Source of the DNA: Hydnum rufescens UP504
Taxonomy: Eukaryota > Basidiomycota > Agaricomycetes > Cantharellales > Hydnaceae
Direction of reading: 5' to 3'
Assembly: GCA_014904985.1 (NCBI GenBank)
Contig: MU129021.1
Span: 92,132-119,046, forward strand
DNA: 26,915 bases
The position numbers and the translations under genes were made by a program. Below are positions 9,003 to 17,948 of the stretch, one piece after another (positions within the stretch are counted from its first letter, which is position 1; each line of letters begins with the position of its first letter). Below the pieces are notes generated by a model, which did no database searches, was not told the DNA's origin, and saw only the letters and a program-made list of their open reading frames with translations.

Positions 9003-11165
9003 TCAAAATAAGGGAGATCCAGCAAACACATTCAATCCAAGGCCCAAATCAGGATATTGTGCAAGCAATGCATCAAAGTCGCTAGGAGGGACATCATTTG
9101 GCACCACAGGGTTGTACACTCCAGTGTTCAGCCCATTTTCCCAGTTAACTGGCACAGCGAATGGGTTGGGTCCTGAGGCACTGCCAGAAATACCACCAAG
9201 TGATGCATCAAATGTAGATGCCCCCTGCTCTTCAGGCTCTTCATCTGACTCCGCTATGAACTCGCTGGATATCACGTCCCTAGCGCCCTTCTTCCTGCCA
9301 CCACAAACCTGTTTCTTCTTCTGGACCAGTCCCCCACTTGTATCAGACCTTTGCTTTTGGGATCTAGATGAGCCCGTGGCAACTGAATTTGACTGTGGGT
9401 TGTTGGGTTCTGGGGGGGGAGCATTTTCAGTGGCTGAAGAACCCACCCCATTCACACCATTATGACTTTCTGGTCCACCCAAGCCCTCAGATTTGTATGC
9501 TTGCCCAGCAGTAACAAGTATTGCATTATATTGATCCACAACAATAGCAGTGTCATCTGGCAATCTCATGTCATCCGCCAACTGTAGAATTCGAACCTGC
9601 TGCAAATCATCCTTCAGTTCAAAAAATGCCCGCCACAGTTTCTTCCAACTATCCGTTCGGACCACTGATACATCAAGTGACATTAGATTCAGAAAGTCCA
9701 ACTCTGTGACCCAATTCTCCATCTTCAGATGATTGTTGGCAAGGAATCTGGGTAGAGTTGCCCATGGCACCCTAGGGACGTGACCAACAAATGGCTTCAG
9801 AAGATTTTGGAGCTCTTCTGAAATCTCCTTCCACATCATGTGCATAGTTTTTGGGACCTTCTGCCTCACATCCCTTTGCAGCCACTGCTCCCCCTGATAG
9901 ACTAGGATGTGAGAATGAATCATCTTCAGCAATGTGCTGTCCTTGGGAAATGATTCATCCTGCCATGCTTTCATTGCTGGTGTCCCAGTAAACACAGCAT
10001 TGTGTTTGGATGCTGCCTCATCAGGAATGCCACTAAACAATGCGCAGAACCCATGGATGTTCATAGTAGCCATCCATTTCAAATCATCGGTCCAACGTTT
10101 TGTTGTTTGCTTGATGACTTTACCCATAGTGGCAGGAGATAGTGTGATCACAGCAGCCTGGGCAGCCTTTGAAGCATTGTGTTGTTCCACAAGTTCTTTG
10201 GCCTTCTTCTTCCACTCAGCAGAGTCTTCACCACCATGTTCAAGAATGAGTGAACAGTATGCAGGCTGTATAACCTTCTCCACATACTCATGATGAGGCT
10301 GATCTGGGTCAGAATCCTTCTCATACGAGTGATGAAACACATTCCACAGATTCCCTCCACTTTGTTGTTCTCTGGTATTGATGCCAAGGTTGCCAATCTG
10401 CATCACTGACTCCAGAGGTCGCTCCCATTCCTTGGCCTTTTGCTCTAGCTGTTGATTCATAGCATCAACTATCTCCCTAATCTCAGCAATTTGTTGCTCA
10501 GTAAAGGGGCCTCCAAGAGATTTGGCCAGGACCTCGTCACCACTATCAATGTCTCCACCATTTTCAAGACCATGGTCAATCTCATCCTCACTTCCTTCCC
10601 CATCATCAAGGAACAGGGGAGTATCACCCCTATGGTCTTGAGTGGGAGTGCAAGTGCAAGTGCGGAAATCAAAATCTGGTTCATCAAAATAAAAGGCAAG
10701 GGGCGAATGCAAGTGGGGCGAACGCAACTGGAGCAAAGAGTGGTATGGAGAATTGCCAGGGGAAGCTGGGGAACCATGAGGAGAGCCCAAGGAATTCCAA
10801 GGGGCCAGAGAACTGCCTGTAGAGAGGGCTGGAGAATTGACAGTATTGTGGACTGGGGAATTGGCAAGGGAGCCAACAGGCGAGTGAGCAGGACTTACGT
10901 CTGCCATGGATTGGATTGGGGGGTGGAGGGCCCCCAATGACAATGGTGCATCCAACTGTCGTGGTGGTATTTCAACACTCCATTTCATGTGAGGAGCTGC
11001 TGACTGTTGAACTAGATCACCAACTACACTTTTCATGGGCGCATCAGATGACCCCATTGCTCTGGGCTTAGTGGAAGGCCTGGCTGTAGAAGACTCCACC
11101 ATTTTACCCTTAGAAAAGGCTGGGCTGGCAGTCGGCACTGTCACCCATTTATTTCTCTTATACAT
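9003..11165 (-). CDS. Gene C: intact orphan nuclear-type protein with SP-rich amino end
   Basis: A single uninterrupted frame of 720 codons, ATG at 11165 (AAAA before the ATG) and TAA at 9003. Residues 91-155 carry ten Ser-Pro pairs, typical proline-directed kinase sites. Residues 160-215 are acidic. Residues 220-560 look folded and include the segment NLWNVFHHSYEKD (272-284), a Trp-rich stretch WTDDLKWMATMN (358-369), and helices around 440-530. Residues 615-629 form a basic cluster (QKKKQV..RKKGARD) that could be a nuclear localisation signal, followed by an acidic patch (640-647). No catalytic motif was seen. A segment with LWN-x-F followed by Tyr/Lys-rich helices reminds me of a basidiomycete-expanded family often near transposons, but I cannot name it. 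Unlike genes A, B and D it has no internal TGA, which suggests constraint or recent arrival. Confidence 0.8.
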   Translation of the reverse strand: MYKRNKWVTVPTASPAFSKGKMVESSTARPSTKPRAMGSSDAPMKSVVGDLVQQSAAPHMKWSVEIPPRQLDAPLSLGALHPPIQSMADVSPAHSPVGSLANSPVHNTVNSPALSTGSSLAPWNSLGSPHGSPASPGNSPYHSLLQLRSPHLHSPLAFYFDEPDFDFRTCTCTPTQDHRGDTPLFLDDGEGSEDEIDHGLENGGDIDSGDEVLAKSLGGPFTEQQIAEIREIVDAMNQQLEQKAKEWERPLESVMQIGNLGINTREQQSGGNLWNVFHHSYEKDSDPDQPHHEYVEKVIQPAYCSLILEHGGEDSAEWKKKAKELVEQHNASKAAQAAVITLSPATMGKVIKQTTKRWTDDLKWMATMNIHGFCALFSGIPDEAASKHNAVFTGTPAMKAWQDESFPKDSTLLKMIHSHILVYQGEQWLQRDVRQKVPKTMHMMWKEISEELQNLLKPFVGHVPRVPWATLPRFLANNHLKMENWVTELDFLNLMSLDVSVVRTDSWKKLWRAFFELKDDLQQVRILQLADDMRLPDDTAIVVDQYNAILVTAGQAYKSEGLGGPESHNGVNGVGSSATENAPPPEPNNPQSNSVATGSSRSQKQRSDTSGGLVQKKKQVCGGRKKGARDVISSEFIAESDEEPEEQGASTFDASLGGISGSASGPNPFAVPVNWENGLNTGVYNPVVPNDVPPSDFDALLAQYPDLGLGLNVFAGSPLF

Positions 11166-11214
11166 TTTTCATGCTTTTGGTGGCATAGTGAATGTGAAGG
11201 AGTATGTTGTTATG

Positions 11215-11715
11215 GAACTTGGGATTTTAGCAGCAGGGGAGTGCAATAGGTGCAGTGTCAAAATCCAAACCACAACGGCTGGATGGAAAACCAGATATTA
11301 ACACAGCTGGAGTTGGGAGCACAATGCAGTGTACTGTCAAACTCCAGGCCATGACGGATGTGTGGAAAAGTTGAGACTAGGGTAGTCGGAGTTGGGAGCG
11401 CAAAGCACTGTCAAACTCCAGACCACAATGGATGCATGGAAAAGTTGAAGTGAGTGCAGCCAGAGTTGGGAGTGCAAGGCACTGTCAAACTCAACCACAA
11501 CAGATATGTCAAAAAGTTGGGTGTGGTGCAGTTGGAGTTGGGAGTGCAAAGCACTGTCAAACTCCAGACCACAACAGAGAGATTCTAGGAAGTCGAGTGT
11601 AGTGTGGTTGGGGTTGGGAGCACAAGGCACTGTCAAACTCCAGACCACAAGATTTATGTAGAGATGGTGTAGTACGGTCAGAGTTTGGAGCGCAACATGC
11701 TGTCAAACTCCAGAC
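11215..11715. repeat. Seven tandem ~73-bp units with an internal hairpin, upstream of gene C
   Basis: The block gtcaaa(c)tcca recurs at about 11256, 11335, 11409, 11483, 11555, 11631 and 11701, a spacing of 70-79 bp. Before each block is a ggagttgggagcgcaaagca-type block, so most units hold an inverted repeat of GGAGTTTG and CAAACTCC around a ~16-base loop. The last unit, near 11681-11711, keeps perfect 7-base arms GAGTTTG/CAAACTC plus an inner GCA...TGC pair. The array begins about 50 bp upstream of the gene C start codon. It could be a promoter or transposase-binding array, or a simple minisatellite. Confidence 0.8.
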
Positions 11716-12107
11716 ATGGTATTGAGAGATAAGATGCTGAGAATGAATCAATATCGGCAATTGCCATAATTTCTCCAGGTCTGAATGAAGAGCGGGTTGG
11801 TCGGAATTCTCATTTACATACCATGTAGGCTCCCACAGGGGGCCAAGAGTGGTTTGACTACATACTCGAAATTATTCTAAGGGTGGGTGGGAAAATGTAG
11901 AGCAGGTGGATGACTATATTCATCCTAGATGTATCATTACATACATACATAAATCCATACATACATCAGAAACAAAGGATAAAAACATAATTCGAAGGGG
12001 GGAAGGAGATGAAGATGATGATAATGGGGCAATGATGAAGATGATGATGATGATGGAGGTGATGAAGGTATTGACAACAAACAGGTTGATAACAAAGAGG
12101 AAGAGGA
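11716..12107. other. Gene-free spacer with microsatellites
   Basis: Contains an (ATAC)n-like tract at 11937-11966 and a (GAT)n-rich tract at 12009-12067. Otherwise nothing recognised. It separates the 3' end of gene B from the repeat array in front of gene C. Confidence 0.6.
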
Positions 12108-13267
12108 CTATGCAGCGGGCTTGAAATACCAAGGTCGATCCAGCTCTGGTTCCAATATTATTTGCCATGCTGGTCAAACTTTTGTATGTGCAAAACTCTC
12201 CAAATTTGAAGAAACACTGCTGCTGCTGAGATCAGCAATTGCCCACCTCGCAATCTGGCAAATGTCCGAGTTCATTGTGCCCCCAATGGTTGGCCAGATA
12301 TTCAAGTTGAAACTGAGTGGGGTACCCTTGACAGGTGTTTTATGTGTGATCAACTGCATCTCCATATGTTGCATCCCAACAGTCACAGAAGCTGGGTTTC
12401 CCTGGTGCGCACTATAGAGTCACCTGCTTAGCCATTCCATGTCAAATTCAACAGAAGTCATAGGGCGACTTTGCTGTGGACCAGGGCGGGGATCTATCAG
12501 AGCCAGAAACTGCTTATAATCCAGCATCTCATCGATGGCATCAAGGGGTATCAAGTAGGGGATTGGACCAACGGCCAGAAGCTCCTTAACCTCAGCCATA
12601 GAATGGGCATTGACGTAGGCCTCCTGCATGTACCACACTTCCATCACTCCTAAGCAGTTCACCAGGTCATTTTCATACTGGAAAGACTCCACCTGGTTGT
12701 TGACCAGAGACCCTGCCAATATCTGGAGACAGGAATTGCACTTAGCCATGTCCTTGAACAGGAGGTACATGTGGTATTGCGCCCCCTTCCTTCGATTTGG
12801 CCTCAGCCTGTGAGCTGCAAGGACCCCATGCTCAGAATATCTCCGCACCCAATCCATAGGCTCCTCTGTGCGATCAATCCCTTCAATATCCAATGCTGGC
12901 CAGTGAGCCATTCTCAGGCACTCGGGTGGGGGCCATGATACATTGTTACCAGGCTTCATCGCACTAGAGAATGGTCCTGCCACTAAGGGAGTCAAACAAG
13001 ACTCCAGCCCCGAGTTGGATGGGGGAGGCAAAGTGTGAGGAGAACGCCCTCGACTTTGCAGTGATCATGGCCCATGAGCTCCTGGCGACAGGGATTGTCT
13101 TCGTGGAGATCGGGAGTGTCGTCATCTTGGTGGAGTCCCTGACTGGGAGTGTCATTGTGGGGACTGAGAGCATTGTTGACGTGGTGGTGTCCTCAACCAA
13201 ATATGTCTCTGTGGAGACAGAGAGGATCACCTTCCAGCTGGATGTTGAAGGGACTGTCAGGGCCACG
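12108..13267 (-). pseudogene. Gene B: decayed orphan gene with an SR/RS-like amino end
   Basis: One minus-strand frame runs from about 13267 to a TAG at 12108, interrupted only by TGA codons, including 12420 and 12174 and several more in the amino-terminal part. Each sits where Arg (CGA) fits. Before codon ATG-rich 13031 the frame reads as an Arg/Ser/Pro repeat (for example HSRSPRRQSLSPGAHGP), like a splicing-factor RS tail. The middle contains WVRRYSEHGVLAAHRLRP and KDMAKCNSCLQILAGSL. The end reads PELDRPWYFKPAA-stop. A pyrimidine-rich tract ending CAG at 13268 could be a 3' splice site, so an upstream exon is possible. The first codon was not located. No family recognised; predicted length about 385 residues. 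Confidence 0.6.
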
Positions 13268-13468
13268 CTGCGACGAGAGCACCAAACAAATATAAACACA
13301 GATAACTCCAACTAAGTCCAGTGTAAGTCCAGCTAGGTCCAGGAGAATCTGGGCAAGAACGAGATAACAAGGATGGGATGGAGAGGCAATCCAGCAGCCC
13401 AGAAGGGACTAGGCGGAAATGAGCACAGTGGTCCTTAAGCTCACGGAGTCAGCTGGAAGGTACTCGGA

Positions 13469-13567
13469 CTGTAGTCCGGAGTAGAAGCAGAAATCCTGAG
13501 TTTAACATTAAGGGAATAGGTACAGTGAGGCTAACCTGTAGTCCGGAGTAGAAGCGGAAATCCTGAG
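13469..13567. repeat. 32-bp direct repeat pair
   Basis: ctgtagtccggagtagaagc followed by (a/g)gaaatcctgag occurs at 13469-13500 and 13536-13567 with one difference. The first copy overlaps a small palindrome CGGACT-GT-AGTCCG at 13465-13478, and the inverted block ccggactac recurs at 13597. It lies between genes A and B, upstream of B, so it could be regulatory. Confidence 0.75.
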
Positions 13568-13977
13568 AGACCAAAGCTGAGTCTCTGGATTTCGCCCCGG
13601 ACTACTTATACATAGGTCCTATACTACAGGGGACTGATCGCTTAATGAGAGGTGGTTACAGGGGGGCAGGCACAAGAGGGGGAGTGGGCAGGGGACAGGA
13701 AAGTGGAGGGGACAGGGACAGGGCCAGGGGTAAGTGTGTGGGAACCAGAAGTAAAGGAAACGCGGAAATGAAGGGGGAATGAAACGGAGATGGGGACAAA
13801 TCGGAAACAGGCCGGAACCAAAACTGGAAACAAACTGGAAACAAATCCGGAATTAACCGGGAAATGGACGAACTCTGACAGGGACTCAGACAGCCCCCTT
13901 GACGATCCGGCCTGTTCGGTGGCTCTGTCCTGATCTCGTTGGCTCTGATTGTCCCACAATAGTGCAAGAGAATCATG
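13568..13977. other. Gene-poor spacer with short tandem repeats, 3' of gene A
   Basis: Holds low-complexity G/A-rich DNA (13650-13745) and a short tandem array with units like ggaaacaaact and ggaaccaaaact (13800-13850). The gene A frame stays open on the minus strand down to 13642 if the TGA at 13978 is read as a mutated Arg codon. Its product then becomes Ser/Phe/Pro-rich and follows the tandem repeat, so I regard most of this as non-coding. Confidence 0.5.
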
Positions 13978-16064
13978 TCACTGTTCTTGGACCCTTGGGG
14001 GCTCCCAGTGGCCTCTCAGGGGAATAAGCATACCCCAAGGTGCTCTTGGGGGTTCTCGAGACATGGGGACAGGACGAGGCTCAGGGGGATGGGCAGCAGA
14101 ACGACAATATGAAGAGTCCAGGGCAGGGGGGGGATGCCGAACAGGGGCCACAGGGCATGGAGCATTGACATCAGGAAGTCCAGGAGCAGGTGCAGGGGGT
14201 CAAGGAGGTAGCAAGGCAGGGCCAGTGGTAGAGGCAGCGGGGGCATGCTGAGTGGAGCCAGAGGTGGCAGGGGGATGATGGGGCACTGGTGTAGGTGGTG
14301 GTGGTGGTGGAGGCGCAGATGAGACAGTAGGAGCACTCTGGCGAGATTGAGAGGCTTCACGTTCACACTGCTCGACTTCACGTACATGTGCTTCTGCTTC
14401 CCATCTAAGCTCCTCTGCTTTCGACTTTTCTACAGCTTCCAACTCATTTCTGCTTCGATCTGCCTCTGCATAATCCTTTGCACATCAAGCCTGCTTTGCA
14501 TGGCGCCTTGCATCATTCTCGCATTGCCTCTCTTCTTTCATGGATGACCTCCATAGCCTCATGAGTGCAGTCTTGAAGTCACTCTGGGCAGGTTTCCCAT
14601 TATGTGACTTTCCCCTTTTCTTCTCATGAGCCCCTCTCAGTGCAAGTTTGATTTTCTGCCATGCACTATCATCCCCATTTTCTGCAGCCGATATGAGGGC
14701 CTTCGTGGCATTCTCTTGACCAGGATCCAAGGGGATGGTTCTCTCCGATAATCATCATCTTCATCATGGCCGTCGTAAGTGTCATCGAATTCTGTGTCAA
14801 AAGGGTTCCCCATGATTGCCCCAAAGATGTCCATTCCATCGTCGTCATCCACACCACTGCTTGCTGCAGGTTTCAGTGCGCTGAACGTTGGATCATCCTC
14901 CTCGTTATCATAGACTTTGATCCTTTCCCCGTACTCATACACCCAATGGAATCCCGGCACCACATATGTCTGGGCAGAGGGCCATGGACCAGGGCCAAGC
15001 AAGTCATGCAAGATGGCCACATGTGTTTCACACATATCATTGGCACCAAACATACAGCTTGCAATGTATGATAGGGAGTGTTCTTCATCATCACGACTGG
15101 ATTCACCAGGATATCCCTCATGTGGTCTTATATGCCATGGATCGGGGTGCGAGACATGGATCAGAGGAATTTCGACATGCACCACATGCTCCTCAACTTG
15201 GAGCCTATCCACCTTCCACTGCTTCATTGCAGCAGCAGACTCTGCATCTGCAGCTGCTGATGCCTTGGGAGATTCAGGAGTGCGATTGGGAATAATATCA
15301 CGATGAACCCAGGACAGATACTCCTGAACACCAAAGACTGGTACACCTCGTCAAATCATATTGTCCACCATGGATCCAACATCAGGATCGAGGGGGAAGC
15401 AATATATAGCCCCAACCCATTGGTCATCCACACCAAAGCTCAGCAGTTCTAATTTGTATGTATGTGCAAGATGGTGGAAGCGAATGTGCATGACGTATTC
15501 GGCAAATCCTCTGTTATCATAGGCATAATTCACGAGTAAATTAAGAGAGAGTTCCGTATTTTCCCAAATGAAGTCCTCAATGAGCTGCACAGAGTATTGC
15601 TTCTCTAGACCATGTGGCTTAGTGGGGAGAGGGGGAATCCCCGGCACCTTCCATGCCTCAGCAATTATTTCCCAGTCCCTTGCAATGGTGAAGGAATCCG
15701 CGAAAAATCGCCGATATAGCTCTTTATAGTAAGGCAGAGGGGTTTTTATCCCATCATTCATTGAGCACATTGCGGAGACATAAGGAGGCGGATCAGACTT
15801 GAGGCGATAGATATAAGGATGATAAGGGGTCGAGGGATCAAGCATATTTGGCTGAAGAGTGTAGTTGTGGGGTTCCAAGGTTCCATGAGGGCAAAGAGGC
15901 CACTTAGTTGGCTTTGGCAGCAACACCTGGTTATGTGGGGCATGCCCCATATTGGGGGATGTTGGGAAGCCCAAGAATTGGAAGTGCCGCTGACTATTTG
16001 AGAACACCAGAGTCCACTCCTTCTGGATGTAGTATATCTGTAATAAAGGCCTCACTAGCGACAC
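13978..16064 (-). pseudogene. Gene A: decayed orphan gene, 5' end missing
   Basis: From 16064 downward a frame continues through TGA at 15351 to about 14735, then shifts by one base and continues through TGA at 14485 and 14200 to TGA at 13978. All four TGA codons fit CGA. The predicted product exceeds 690 residues. Order of parts: a folded-looking region with IPPLPTKPHGLEKQYSVQLI and GVDDQWVGAIYCF; then GVPVFGVQEYLSWVHRD just after the first TGA; a region with LHDLLGPGPWPSAQTYVVPG; an acidic stretch (DDDDGMD, GHDEDDD); a Lys/Arg/Glu-rich coiled-coil-like part (VEKSKAEELRWEAEAHVREV); and a proline-rich tail with eight prolines in a row. The first usable codons follow an AG at about 16055, probably an exon border. 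The LTR starting at 16200 cuts off anything upstream. No family recognised. Confidence 0.6.
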
Positions 16065-16199
16065 AAATGTGAGTCAACAAGGAAGGGCAAAAGAGGAGAA
16101 AAGGAACGTATGGTCCATCTGGGATGCACAATTTTGAGAGTACTTTTCCCAACTATCCACTGTGTTGAATAAATCTGCCCAAATCCTGTCTGACGACGG
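16065..16199. other. Gene A upstream remnant and retrotransposon insertion junction
   Basis: About 135 bp remain between the first clear codon of gene A and the LTR. On the minus strand they contain ttgttgactcacatttgtgtcgctag, key blocks ttgactc and gctag, which resembles a branch point and 3' splice site. The last five bases before the LTR, GACGG (16195-16199), are the expected target-site duplication. Confidence 0.45.
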
Positions 16200-16935
16200 T
16201 GTGGAAGATAAAAACATCCAGTATCAGAAAATGTGAAATCACACCACTTCCAGCCTTTGGAGGATCACATGACCAATTACGAAATTAATTATGGCTATGC
16301 GCAGAAATCGAATTCGTTCTATAACTCCGTCAGTTTTGATTGGAGAGGTACGCCCATATAACGCTTAGAAAGCTACGATCCACACCTTTCGAACAGTACC
16401 AAACACAAGTCGAACGGACCAAAACTGCACTCTCCAGGCCAATTTTACTACCAAAATCCGGAATTTCCAGTAAAAAACGAATTTCTCCATCAGTTCGCAT
16501 TCAATCCTTTCGGAACAACTGCGCCTAAAAAGATATAAAAAATCCGCATCCGACAGTACTGAGAACACGAAGAAAAGATCAAAACTGAACTCTACAGAAT
16601 GATATTACTATCAGAATCAACACCCATCAGTAAAAAACGAATTTCTCTGTCAGTTTACACCGGATCTGCTCGGAACCACCGCACCCAGAAAGCTGTTGAA
16701 AATCCGCATCTAATGATACCAAGAGCGTCTATTACGGATGCAAACTGCTGTTTCTGCATCGAATCCCATCCCATGCACTTGTCCCCATTATCAACCACCA
16801 ACAGAACACCTTAACCATTGGACTATGCTCAAATTAATCTCCAAAACCCGGAGATATCCTTTCATTTCGCCTCCAGAATGCTCCACATGGTCAGTGACCA
16901 CATGCTCCAAGCATTCCACATGCTCAGCAAATTGG

Positions 16936-17106
16936 TGACATCACCCCCCCTCATGATTCCTTTTGTTCTCTTTATGAATGACATCACTATGACATCACCT
17001 CTCATGATTCCTTTTGTTCTCTTTATGAATGACTCAGCTATGACCGCATTATTACATCATCTTGTTATTTTTCTTTTGTTCTCACCTATGACTCACATAT
17101 GACTCA
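16936..17106 (+). promoter_or_regulatory. Cluster of bZIP-type boxes in the LTR
   Basis: TGACATCA occurs at 16936, 16979 and 16990. TGACTCA, the classical Gcn4/AP-1 site, occurs at 17030, 17089 and 17100. All six lie 47-217 bp upstream of the TATA box at 17153. The minus-strand LTR copy also keeps three TGACATCA boxes. TGACATCA could itself be a CpG-decayed TGACGTCA. Binding by an amino-acid-starvation or stress bZIP factor is an inference. Confidence 0.5.
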
Positions 17107-17152
17107 CCCATGGGGGAGTCATATTTCTTAAACACAGCCACCTTCAGAAAGG

Positions 17153-17160
17153 TATAAAAG
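17153..17160 (+). promoter_or_regulatory. TATA box of the LTR promoter
   Basis: TATAAAAG at 17153-17160, with a pyrimidine-rich stretch (cctgtacccccacac) about 20-30 bp downstream. The aligned position of the minus-strand LTR reads TTATAAG, slightly decayed. It would start the genomic RNA about 660 bp before the LTR end. Confidence 0.65.
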
Positions 17161-17818
17161 CTGGTAGATTTCCTGTACCCCCACACAATCATCTCCTCTG
17201 GGAATCATTACTGTCAACCACTGTCAACTTTTCTGCTTGCCTCTAAAGAACAGTCTATCTATAAGCCATCTGGAGCTAAGTCATCTTCAAGGTTGTTGAG
17301 ACAAAGCCACTGGTAGCCCTCTACGCGAATCACTAAAGCCAAGGATAGTTGCAGGACCTAAGGTTAGAGTTGCTGGACATCCAAGGAAAAGTAAGCATAA
17401 CGAAATATGTATCAGGTTTTGAAGAAAGAAGAAAGAAACATACTAACAAGACTAACCAAGCACTGACCAGTCTATAACCCACAGATATCCGCATTTTGAC
17501 CAGGAGAAATGTAAACAAGAATACACAATATCAGTAAACGACCAACACAACACAAATGACATATAAGCCTTCCACAAGCATCCCAGACGTATAATCCTTT
17601 CCATAAGCATCTTCAACAATGTATAAAGCCTTTTCTATAAGCATCCCACACGATATATCATTGACTACAGCTAGTCCATATCCCTTCCTATTCTCCACTG
17701 AACACCATACACGTCTTACAGAGTGTGATCAACCATTGAAGGTGAACCAGCCCAATGAAATAACAACAGAAATACAGTCTCCCATCTACACACTGGCTGA
17801 ACCAGATTTTGATTGACA

Positions 17819-17836
17819 GTCATCAGAGCTCCCAAC
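17819..17836 (+). other. Candidate primer-binding site
   Basis: The bases just after the LTR read gtcatcagagctccc. The core ATCAGAGC matches the last part of the common initiator-Met-tRNA primer site (TGGTATCAGAGC). The same block follows the LTR in the minus-strand copy, so it is conserved between elements. Assignment to a particular tRNA is uncertain. Confidence 0.45.
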
Positions 17837-17948
17837 CCTTCTTCTATAACTGGTGGTCCTTACAGGGGCTAACTCTCACTTCAATCAACCTTTCACCTCT
17901 CCAGAGACATTCCACACCAACGTGACAACATCCACAGACTCAGAAACA

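Larger units (their letters stand above)
16200..17818 (+). repeat. 5' LTR, 1.6 kb
   Basis: Starts TGT (16200) and ends ACA (17818), the usual short inverted termini. Borders come from alignment with the minus-strand copy at 1730-3238. It is long for a fungal Gypsy LTR. It contains an internal duplication of about 160 bp (agtaaaaaacgaatttctc at 16469 and 16629) and a 30-bp direct repeat with tcatgattccttttgttctc at 16951 and 17002. The promoter elements are in the last third. The exact 3' border is uncertain by a few bases. Confidence 0.88.

Noticed and set aside
10452..10940. 162-codon plus-strand frame opposite gene C, and similar frames at 9112-9465 and 9934-10293
   Set aside because: They are antisense shadows of the intact 720-codon gene and have no protein-like wording of their own.
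12174..12422. TGA at 12420 as the true end of gene B
   Set aside because: The same frame continues with protein-like wording through 12174 to a TAG at 12108, and both TGA codons fit the CGA decay seen elsewhere.
13642..13976. Open minus-strand frames with Ser/Phe/Pro-rich products after gene A
   Set aside because: The wording tracks a short tandem repeat (ggaaacaaact-type). Only the first part may belong to gene A.
14966..15306. Overlapping plus-strand frames opposite gene A at 14917-15306
   Set aside because: They are antisense to the stronger minus-strand reading, which stays in one frame across its TGA codons.
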